DNA from: Actinomycetes bacterium
GTDB lineage: Bacteria; Actinomycetota; Acidimicrobiia; Acidimicrobiales; Palsa-688
Length of the DNA: 5,487 nucleotides
Reading direction: 5' to 3'
NCBI GenBank assembly: GCA_021815935.1
Contig: JAKAZH010000135.1
Location: 1-5,487, forward strand
Shown: one piece after another, positions 1-5,429 of the stretch
Layout: every line of letters starts with the position of its first letter
Position numbering within the stretch: position 1 is the stretch's first letter
Position numbers and translations under genes: made by a program
The notes under the pieces: model-generated
Told to the model about the DNA's origin: nothing
The model's database searches: none
The model's input: only the letters and a program-made list of their open reading frames with translations

Positions 1-128
1 TCGTCGTCTTCCGAGCCGACAGCAAGCTCAGGGAGCGCCGACGGGGTGAGCTTCTCCTTGCACGAGTGGCAGCGACCACGCGACCGCACTTCGTACCCGC
101 AGTTACGGCAGAACCAGATGCGGCTCAA
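1..128 (-). CDS. Zinc-ribbon protein, N-terminal part (runs off the left edge)
   Basis: Reading the minus strand from TTG at 128-126 gives 42 open codons to the window edge. The product begins MSRIWFCRNCGYEV and has cysteines at residues 7, 10, 20 and 23, that is CxxC-x9-CxxC, the pattern of a small zinc ribbon that binds one Zn2+. A proline/acidic stretch follows (LPEL, then EDD at 40-42). The start overlaps the stop of the upstream flavoprotein gene by four bases (TTGA), which suggests translational coupling and membership of the same operon. No good Shine-Dalgarno site precedes it, which fits re-initiation. The rest of the protein lies outside the window, so its function is unknown. The ribbon may be the head of a larger membrane or regulatory protein, or the protein may be little more than the ribbon. 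The four regularly placed cysteines make a chance frame unlikely. Confidence 0.72.
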   Translation of the reverse strand, partial: MSRIWFCRNCGYEVRSRGRCHSCKEKLTPSALPELAVGSEDD

Positions 129-1657
129 AGCGTCGACCGCTTCGGAAGGATCGGCGCGTCCCGACCTGTCCCCGACACGGACGAACCCGACACGGACGAA
201 CTCTGCTCGCCGCCCTGGGCCGACTTGGCGTTGATCTCGTGGTACTCCTCCTCGACGTTGACCGACCAGACGTCGTGTTCAGCGCCGAAAAGGTTCTCGA
301 CTGTCAGCATCGCCGTGTACATGGAGTGATCCTGGTTGTTGTAGCGGTGCATACCGTTGCGCCCGACCGGGAACACGTTCGCAGCGTTCTGCGCAATCCA
401 GGCGCGGATCGTGTCGACGTTCGCAGCGTAGTCCAGGTCGTAGTAGGGATACGCCTTGGGCATCCTCACCACGTAGCCCGACTCAACCTGGCCCGGGTCG
501 AGCAGGCCCAGGCGGCCAAGCTCCGCTGCGCCCCGAGCGACCAGTTCGGCATCGTCGGCGCTCCAGTACTCGTCGCCTTCCTCGACTGTGTACTCGAGGC
601 CCAGCACGTTGCGGCCTTCTTTCACCATGTACGGAGACCAGGATCCGAAATTCTGGATCCGCATCGTCTTGACCGACGCGTCGTGGATGTAGATCCAGTT
701 GTCGTCCCACGGCACGGCCGCTTCGGGCACAACCAATGCGACCGTCAAGAAGTCCCTGTAGTACAGGTCGTCCGCTGCCCTGCGGACGTCAGCGGGAGCA
801 GGCGGGTCGAAAGCACGCACGAGGGAAGCGATGGGCATCGAGGAGACAATCGCCGACGAGGCGTACTCGGTCTCGGCACCGTCATGCGACGCCACCACGG
901 AGATGGCACGCCCACCGGCGTGGCGGACCCGGACCGCCTTGGTGCGCATCAAGATCTTGGCGCCCTTCGCTTCGCAGAGCTCCTGGCAGCGCTCCCACAT
1001 CATCCCGGGCCCCAATCTCGGGTACTGGAACTCCTCGATGAGCGAGGTGATGTCCTTCTGGTTGCGCTTCGGGAGAAGAGCGTTGATGACCGCCGACGCG
1101 AGAGACAGGTTCTTGACCCTTTGCGCAGCCCAGTCGGCCGGCATCTCCGACGCCGGGTGACCCCACACTTTCTCGGTGTAGGTCTTGAAGAAATGGTTGT
1201 ACAGCCTCCAACCGAATCGTGCTACCAGCCAACCCTCGTACATGTCCTGGCGCGCCGGAGGACGGATCCTCGCCCACGCGTAGGACGCTACGCAGCGCAG
1301 CGCTTCGAGCAAGCCGAGGTTCGACAGCGCATTCGAGGCTTTGAGGGGATAGTCGTAGAACTTGCCCTCGTAGAAGATCCGGCTCTTGCGGGGCCGAAGA
1401 AGGAAATCCTCGTCCGGTAGCACCTCGTGCCAGAACGACTCGACCGGTGCGACCTTCGTGAAGAAGCGGTGACCGCCTATGTCGAAGCGCCAACCGTCAC
1501 GTTCGACCGTGCGGCTGATACCGCCGACCACGTCGTCGGCCTCGAGCACGGTAGCGAAAGAGCCTCTCTTCGCCAATTCGTACGCCGCCGTCAACCCGGC
1601 TGGGCCACCACCGACGATGACCACGTCTGCGGCCGGCCCAGGTATCTGTTCAGTCAA
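125..1657 (-). CDS. FAD-dependent oxidoreductase, UDP-galactopyranose mutase-like
   Basis: A 510-aa cytosolic flavoprotein. The Rossmann FAD-binding motif VVIVGGGPAGLTAAYEL is at residues 12-28, with the acidic residue E39 closing the second strand. GGISRT (45-50) and DIGGHRFFTK (59-68) follow, then RKSRIFYEGKFYDYPL (90-105) and YTEKVWG (160-166). The last resembles the YTxKQWG stretch of UDP-galactopyranose mutases. A C-terminal FAD-contact motif, VGRNGMHRYNNQDHSM, is at 431-446. This is the amine-oxidase/protoporphyrinogen-oxidase-like family often found beside envelope glycosyltransferases. By analogy it may rearrange or oxidise a sugar nucleotide or lipid-linked sugar, but the substrate is not known. 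The TTG start is supported by GAGAGGAA on the minus strand at 1672-1665, seven bases upstream. It is the second gene of the operon, 36 bases after the glycosyltransferase stop. The last 34 residues (477-510) form a Ser/Gly-rich tail outside the conserved fold, with a duplicated SSVSG. Confidence 0.9.
   Translation of the reverse strand: MTEQIPGPAADVVIVGGGPAGLTAAYELAKRGSFATVLEADDVVGGISRTVERDGWRFDIGGHRFFTKVAPVESFWHEVLPDEDFLLRPRKSRIFYEGKFYDYPLKASNALSNLGLLEALRCVASYAWARIRPPARQDMYEGWLVARFGWRLYNHFFKTYTEKVWGHPASEMPADWAAQRVKNLSLASAVINALLPKRNQKDITSLIEEFQYPRLGPGMMWERCQELCEAKGAKILMRTKAVRVRHAGGRAISVVASHDGAETEYASSAIVSSMPIASLVRAFDPPAPADVRRAADDLYYRDFLTVALVVPEAAVPWDDNWIYIHDASVKTMRIQNFGSWSPYMVKEGRNVLGLEYTVEEGDEYWSADDAELVARGAAELGRLGLLDPGQVESGYVVRMPKAYPYYDLDYAANVDTIRAWIAQNAANVFPVGRNGMHRYNNQDHSMYTAMLTVENLFGAEHDVWSVNVEEEYHEINAKSAQGGEQSSSVSGSSVSGTGRDAPILPKRSTL
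171..200. repeat. Perfect 15-bp tandem duplication in the flavoprotein tail
   Basis: The unit CCCGACACGGACGAA occurs twice head to tail (171-185 and 186-200) without mismatch. It is in frame and codes on the minus strand for a duplicated SSVSG pentapeptide near the C-terminus of the oxidoreductase. Being a multiple of three, it leaves the reading frame intact. Confidence 0.9.
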
Positions 1658-1664
1658 AATTCGG

Positions 1665-1672
1665 TTCCTCTC
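1665..1672 (-). promoter_or_regulatory. Ribosome binding site deciding the TTG start of the flavoprotein
   Basis: The minus strand reads GAGAGGAA here, a strong match to the anti-Shine-Dalgarno sequence, followed by seven bases and then TTG at 1657-1655. No competing ATG or GTG start lies at a suitable distance. This is the only convincing Shine-Dalgarno site I see in the window, and it belongs to an operon-internal gene that cannot be translated leaderless. Confidence 0.75.
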
Positions 1673-1693
1673 GGGTTCGTCTTGTCGGTCTGA

Positions 1694-3319
1694 CTATTTG
1701 AATCGCGTCAGGTTCTCGAACTCGTAATAGGCCGCCCCGTTGGCGTGCACGAGCGTCACTCCCGGCGAGCGCAGAAGGCCAAGCCAGCTGGCCAGGAACC
1801 CGCAGTCCCCGCCGAAACCCGGGTAACCGTCACGCCAGACGAGCCAGACCGTCTGGCCGCCTGACACCTCCTGTAGCGCCGACTGCGCGAACTGCGAGAC
1901 GTCGGTGGAGGCGATCACAGCTTTATAGTCCACCCAGTTGACGAGTCCGGGGCCGGTTCCACGGGGGAAAGTGATCTGCTGGACGCCCTTCACCGTTAGC
2001 AGGCGGTTGACTGCGGGGCCGAGCTGGTCCGGACAATAAATTACGAGATCGCCGGGCCGCGCCTGTGCGTTCAGTATCGCCGCGACTTTCACGGCCTGGG
2101 TTCGCTGCAGGGAGTTCTGAGCCTTGCCGCTCATGATGCCAGCAAGCACGAGCGCGGCAACCACCAGAGCCCTGAACCGACGCCCGGGGAGGGTGACGAC
2201 ACCCGTCGCCATGACGAGAAGGAACAGTGGAAGCACGACCGCCGTGTAGCGCGCCACGAAAGCGGCGTTCGCGATCATCCCTCCGAGTACGGCCACTACC
2301 AGAGCTGCGAGAGCGATACCCACGAGCGGCCCCATCCCCGGTCTGGGTTTCGCCTCCAAGACGACGGCCGGCCCCGCCGGTACCTGGCGGACGCGGCCGT
2401 GGCGGTCCTCGACAGTCACCATCGTTCCCGGGGCAGCCGTCCTGCCGAAAGTGCCGAAGACGAACGCCAGGAACGTGGCGAACATCAGTAGGCCACCCCA
2501 CGGGCCGCCGCCGCTCCAATCGCTGAAGATCGCAAGCAGGTCGGAAAAGCTTGCGGGCGAAGTCCACGGAGTGCCGGTGTGCGTCGCCTGGAATACGAAC
2601 ACTGGCGCCCACGGGAGCCACAGCAGGCCGCCGACGAACATCGCCTTGAACGCCGGCTTGCCCCGCCCGGAGATCCGAATCCTCCACAGGAGCCATATCG
2701 CAGCGGCGAACACGAGGTAGATGCCCCAGTAATGCGTGTAGAGCACGGCCGCCGTGCTCGCGCTGAGGGCGACCAGCCGCCGCCGGGACGGATCCTGGTA
2801 GGCGCTTGCGAGTGCGAGGAACCCCAGAAGCGACACAGCGATCATCAACGAGTACATCCGTGTGACGGTCGCGTAGTTGATGGCAAAAGGCGACGACAGG
2901 GCCAGAAAGAAGCTCACCCAAGCTACCGGTCGTCCCCCGATACGCCGACCCGCGAGCCAGAACAGCGGCAACGTCGCGATGCTTGTCAAGCCTGACAGCG
3001 CTCTGACAGCGAAGTCGCCTTCGCCGAAGATCCGCATCCAGTAGTGCAGCATCACGTAGTACAGCGGGGGGGCGCCGTCGTGGCTCAAAGCTTGGGGGAT
3101 CTGTGTGATAGGCAGCCGCGCAATGTCGACGCTTATCGTCTCGTCCAACCAGAGTGCGCTCGGAGTCCAAAACCGCAGGACGAGGCATACCAGCACGGCG
3201 ACGGTCCCCGCTGCGAGCACGAGACGATTCGGGAGGGTGTCCCCGAAGAGCGTCTCGGTCAGCGAGGTCGAAGGCGACGTCTGGGCGCGCTTAGGTGCGA
3301 TCGTCTCCACTTCCACCAA
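1694..3319 (-). CDS. GT-C fold membrane glycosyltransferase (GT39/ArnT-like)
   Basis: A 541-aa polytopic membrane protein with about ten hydrophobic segments between residues 33 and 400. Examples lie near 33-50, 107-123, 131-147, 156-173, 190-212, 226-243, 275-291, 331-350, 355-377 and 382-396. The first extracytoplasmic loop carries LWLDET with the acidic pair D59-E60, the expected catalytic/metal site of GT-C enzymes. Family-like HDGAPPLYYVMLHYW (80-94), TRMYSL (153-158) and RYTAVVLPL (357-365) follow. About 140 residues after the last helix form a soluble, probably extracytoplasmic domain. Such enzymes move a sugar from a polyprenyl-phosphate donor to a protein, lipid or glycan; donor and acceptor are unknown here. 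It is the first gene of an operon with the flavoprotein. The TTG at 3319 overlaps a good -10 box, so the in-frame GTG at 3310-3308 is a likely alternative start, three residues shorter. There is no Shine-Dalgarno site at either. Confidence 0.88.
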   Translation of the reverse strand: MVEVETIAPKRAQTSPSTSLTETLFGDTLPNRLVLAAGTVAVLVCLVLRFWTPSALWLDETISVDIARLPITQIPQALSHDGAPPLYYVMLHYWMRIFGEGDFAVRALSGLTSIATLPLFWLAGRRIGGRPVAWVSFFLALSSPFAINYATVTRMYSLMIAVSLLGFLALASAYQDPSRRRLVALSASTAAVLYTHYWGIYLVFAAAIWLLWRIRISGRGKPAFKAMFVGGLLWLPWAPVFVFQATHTGTPWTSPASFSDLLAIFSDWSGGGPWGGLLMFATFLAFVFGTFGRTAAPGTMVTVEDRHGRVRQVPAGPAVVLEAKPRPGMGPLVGIALAALVVAVLGGMIANAAFVARYTAVVLPLFLLVMATGVVTLPGRRFRALVVAALVLAGIMSGKAQNSLQRTQAVKVAAILNAQARPGDLVIYCPDQLGPAVNRLLTVKGVQQITFPRGTGPGLVNWVDYKAVIASTDVSQFAQSALQEVSGGQTVWLVWRDGYPGFGGDCGFLASWLGLLRSPGVTLVHANGAAYYEFENLTRFK

Positions 3320-3324
3320 TAATA
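3319..3324 (-). promoter_or_regulatory. -10 box of the glycosyltransferase operon
   Basis: The minus strand reads TATTAT at 3324-3319, five of six matches to TATAAT and the most AT-rich hexamer of the divergent region. A transcript from it would begin around 3312-3310, at or just before the in-frame GTG at 3310. The TTG at 3319 would then not be transcribed. I see no good -35 hexamer at 16-18 bases. Confidence 0.5.
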
Positions 3325-3342
3325 CCGGTCCGACACTCCCAA

Positions 3343-3361
3343 GGTCCGGTCAGTACGGACC
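3343..3361. promoter_or_regulatory. Inverted repeat in the divergent promoter region, possible operator
   Basis: GGTCCG at 3343-3348 and CGGACC at 3356-3361 form a perfect 6-base inverted repeat with a 7-base centre. A further copy of GGTCCG lies at 3327-3332 beside the -10 box of the glycosyltransferase operon. CCGGTC also occurs at 3325-3330 and 3346-3351, 21 bases apart, about two helical turns. The repeat covers the -35 region of glpX. A regulator bound here could act on both divergent genes, but no regulator can be named. Because transcription diverges from this point, a terminator is unlikely. Confidence 0.4.
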
Positions 3362-3370
3362 CCGAGAGGC

Positions 3371-3376
3371 TACATT
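3371..3376 (+). promoter_or_regulatory. -10 box of glpX, placed for a leaderless mRNA
   Basis: TACATT (TANNNT type) is followed by exactly six bases and then the GTG start at 3383. Transcription starting the usual distance downstream would begin on or next to the start codon. There is no Shine-Dalgarno site in the 5-12 bases before the start, which supports leaderless translation. No clear -35 is visible. Confidence 0.55.
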
Positions 3377-3382
3377 CGCCGC

Positions 3383-4390
3383 GTGACCGACGACGCCAGA
3401 TTCAGACCGCAGGCCCCCGACCGTAACCTCGCCCTCGAGCTTGTGCGAGTCACCGAAGCGGCTGCCATGGCGGCGTCACGCTGGATGGGCAGGGGTAACA
3501 AGGACGGCGCCGACGGCGCCGCCGTCGACGCCATGCGGATAGTCCTGGCTGGGGTGCCTATGGACGGAGTGGTGATAATCGGCGAAGGCGAGAAGGACGA
3601 GGCCCCGATGCTCTACAACGGAGAGCACGTCGGGGACGGCACACCGCCCGAAGCTGACGTGGCGGTAGACCCGATCGACGGTACCAGGCCTACCGCGCTC
3701 GGGCGGGGAGGCGCTCTTGCGGTAATAGCGGTGAGCGAACGGGGAACGATGTTCAATCCCGGCCCGTGCGTGTACATGGACAAGATCGCCGTCGGCCCCG
3801 AGGCGGCCGGTCGCGTCAGCCTCGGGATGTCCCCCACCGACAACCTGCGCGCGATTGCGGCGGCGAAGGGCGAGCACGTCCGGGACCTGACAGCTGTGAT
3901 CCTCGAGCGGCCCCGCCATGACGCTCTCATCGACGAGGTCCGCACCGCCGGCGCCCGGATACGCCTCATCACCGACGGCGACGTGGCCGGCGCGATCGCG
4001 ACCGCCTGGGAGGACTCCGGGGCCGACGTGCTGTTCGGGACGGGCGGCACTCCCGAAGGTGTCATCGCAGCTGCCGCGCTCAAAAGCATGGGGGGTGAGA
4101 TCCAGGGGCGGCTATCGCCACGAGACGACGCGGAGCGGGAACTGGCTTCTAGCCTCGGCTACGACGTGGACAAGGTCCTCGGCATCGATGACCTAGTTGC
4201 AGGCGGTAACTGCTTTTTCGCTGCAACGGGTATCACCGACGGCGAACTTCTCCGAGGAGTCCGCTACGACTCGCGCGGGGCGATCACCGACTCGCTCGTG
4301 ATGCGGTCCAAGTCCGGTACCGTCCGGCGGGTAAGCGCCCATCACCAGTTCCAAAAGCTTGCGACGTACGCTTCGGTCCCGTTCATGTGA
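3383..4390 (+). CDS. glpX: Fructose-1,6-bisphosphatase, class II (GlpX)
   Basis: A 335-aa cytosolic enzyme that hydrolyses fructose 1,6-bisphosphate to fructose 6-phosphate in gluconeogenesis. It shows the whole GlpX pattern: [17 protein letters not shown] (36-52), [11 protein letters not shown] (67-77), DPIDGT (96-101), RPRHD (176-180), [10 protein letters not shown] (196-205), GTGGTPEG (219-226), SPRDDAE (245-251) and KSGTVRR (310-316). Residues matching the metal ligands of E. coli GlpX are all present: D44, E68, D96, D99 (Glu in E. coli) and E225. The start [21 protein letters not shown] resembles mycobacterial GlpX, and length is normal. The GTG start is the only one possible, because an in-frame stop at 3320-3322 has no other usual start codon after it. 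One small oddity is N39 where the family usually has Asp (GRGDK). It diverges from the glycosyltransferase operon and ends 16 bases from the stop of the converging fusion gene. Confidence 0.96.
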   Translation: MTDDARFRPQAPDRNLALELVRVTEAAAMAASRWMGRGNKDGADGAAVDAMRIVLAGVPMDGVVIIGEGEKDEAPMLYNGEHVGDGTPPEADVAVDPIDGTRPTALGRGGALAVIAVSERGTMFNPGPCVYMDKIAVGPEAAGRVSLGMSPTDNLRAIAAAKGEHVRDLTAVILERPRHDALIDEVRTAGARIRLITDGDVAGAIATAWEDSGADVLFGTGGTPEGVIAAAALKSMGGEIQGRLSPRDDAERELASSLGYDVDKVLGIDDLVAGGNCFFAATGITDGELLRGVRYDSRGAITDSLVMRSKSGTVRRVSAHHQFQKLATYASVPFM

Positions 4391-4406
4391 GCTGGGCCAC
4401 CCCTTT

Positions 4407-5372
4407 TCAGTCGAGCCTGGCGGCGTCCCGGCTGTCACTGACAGTCTCGTCGGGCACCGTCCAGGCGCCGCACCGCTCGTAGAAACCGGCCGGTCCGAGC
4501 CCTCGAAGGCGCGGAAACTTCCACCCTTCGCTTCGCAATCTGGCTTCGAGATGCGAAAGCAGGATCGCCCCGATCCCCTGCACGCGAAGGCCGCTGCGCA
4601 CCCACACGACAACTGAGGGTCCGCTACGGTCCACCCACGCAGACGCGGCGCCGGCGAGAATCCCTTCCCGTCGGGCCGCCAGGAACACAGGGCGCATAAG
4701 AAGGTCCGGCCGAATCACGGCCGGACTCGTCACCTCGCCCACTCCGGTCTCGCATTCGTCGGCCGCAGCGTGCAGCTCCGGGTCGGGAAGACGCGAGTAG
4801 GTCAGCTCGACCGCCAGGCCTCCTGTGCCGACCCGGGCGCGACGAGCGAACAGTACGTCCGCCAGTGGCAGCCACCGCCGGTCGACGCCTAGCTCGAGGA
4901 GGACCACCCTTTCGAAGCTGACCTGGGTTACATAGCTTCCGAAGGTCTGCGCCGCCGCTTGGACGTCCCCGGGGAGGCCACGGTCCATTACTGTCACGTG
5001 GGGCACCCACGGCCAGGAAAGCTTGCGCTGCAAGGGCGCCAGGAAGACCGCTTCGCGCAGCGCAGCGAGATCGCGAAGCGCCGACGGGTCCCCTCCCACC
5101 TCCAGGTAGACCACCGGGTTGTCCGGCATGAACGTGCGGGGCGGCCCAAGCGTCAGGTCGATCGGCCCATCGAGCTTCGAAGCCGCGTCGCGCAGCACCG
5201 CCATTGCGTCAGGCACTTCGGCGCTTCGAACGTTTACGGGCGGGACGAGAGTTATGTGAGAGGGGATGGCATCGAGGCTCGGGTCGCCGAGACCGCGACG
5301 CAAACCGGCGATCTCGACGCCCTCGGGTCCGTCGAGGAGAAGTGCAACACCGAGCCGTACACGATTCGCCAC
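4407..5372 (-). CDS. Two-domain protein: 2H phosphoesterase (LigT-like) fused to GNAT acetyltransferase
   Basis: A 321-aa protein in one continuous frame. Residues 1 to about 180 form a 2'-5' RNA ligase/2H phosphoesterase domain with both catalytic HxT motifs, H39-I-T41 (in PSHITLVPP) and H125-V-T127 (in WVPHVTV). Each sits on a hydrophobic strand about 86 residues apart, as the family requires. Residues 186 to about 305 look like a GNAT acetyltransferase. A strand VVVWVRSGLR leads into the acetyl-CoA loop R263-V-Q265-G266-I-G268 and helix AILLSHLEARLRSEG, and FYERCGA (297-303) is the usual motif near the end of the fold. The 2H domain may act on 2'-5' linkages or cyclic phosphates in RNA or nucleotides; the GNAT domain would acetylate an amine. 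Neither substrate can be told. It starts with GTG, where GGAG at 5377-5374 is too close to serve as a normal Shine-Dalgarno site. It is divergent from glyA and convergent with glpX. Confidence 0.85.
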   Translation of the reverse strand: MANRVRLGVALLLDGPEGVEIAGLRRGLGDPSLDAIPSHITLVPPVNVRSAEVPDAMAVLRDAASKLDGPIDLTLGPPRTFMPDNPVVYLEVGGDPSALRDLAALREAVFLAPLQRKLSWPWVPHVTVMDRGLPGDVQAAAQTFGSYVTQVSFERVVLLELGVDRRWLPLADVLFARRARVGTGGLAVELTYSRLPDPELHAAADECETGVGEVTSPAVIRPDLLMRPVFLAARREGILAGAASAWVDRSGPSVVVWVRSGLRVQGIGAILLSHLEARLRSEGWKFPRLRGLGPAGFYERCGAWTVPDETVSDSRDAARLD

Positions 5373-5378
5373 TCTCCA

Positions 5379-5384
5379 AGTCTG
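5379..5384 (-). promoter_or_regulatory. Weak candidate -10 box for the 2H/GNAT gene
   Basis: The minus strand reads CAGACT at 5384-5379 followed by six bases and the GTG at 5372, the same geometry as at glpX and glyA. Only three of six bases match TATAAT (A2, A4 and T6), so the position is more persuasive than the sequence. Confidence 0.22.
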
Positions 5385-5390
5385 TCCTAC

Positions 5391-5417
5391 CGGCCGAGCA
5401 TCGCAGCGGCCAGCATC
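5391..5417. repeat. Imperfect direct repeat upstream of glyA
   Basis: CGGCCGAGCATC (5391-5402) and CGGCCAGCATC (5407-5417) are the same apart from one extra G. They sit one and a half helical turns apart, and the second ends exactly where the glyA -10 box begins. The pair could be a regulator site between the divergent 2H/GNAT and glyA genes, or chance in GC-rich DNA. Confidence 0.35.
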
Positions 5418-5423
5418 TACGAT
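5418..5423 (+). promoter_or_regulatory. -10 box of glyA, placed for a leaderless mRNA
   Basis: TACGAT matches TATAAT at four of six positions including the key TA and final T. Six bases later comes the GTG start at 5430, so the expected transcription start coincides with the start codon. GGAG at 5424-5427 is only two bases from the GTG and would be a poor ribosome binding site. Confidence 0.5.
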
Positions 5424-5429
5424 GGAGTT

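Noticed and set aside
641..660. Two GGATCC sites 14 bases apart forming an inverted repeat
   Set aside because: They lie in conserved coding sequence of the flavoprotein, and the symmetry stops at the six-base self-complementary sites. Probably chance.
239..1420. Long plus-strand frame of 393 codons antisense to the flavoprotein
   Set aside because: Its translation is rich in Arg, His and Val with no recognisable motif, and it mirrors the codon pattern of the strongly supported minus-strand gene. It is a GC-driven shadow frame.
1923..3188. Minus-strand frame of 421 codons inside the glycosyltransferase gene
   Set aside because: It is Arg/Pro-rich with no domain, and it overlaps in another phase a membrane protein with clear family motifs.
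3343..3361. The GGTCCG/CGGACC hairpin as a transcription terminator
   Set aside because: It lies between two divergent gene starts, has no T-run, and no gene reads into it.
3613..4089. Minus-strand frame of 158 codons antisense to glpX
   Set aside because: Low-complexity Ala/Pro/Ser/Arg translation lying wholly within the conserved glpX gene; no start signal.
4392..4407. GGGCCACCC followed by TTTT as a terminator of glpX
   Set aside because: The stem would be only three base pairs with a three-base loop, too weak for an intrinsic terminator.
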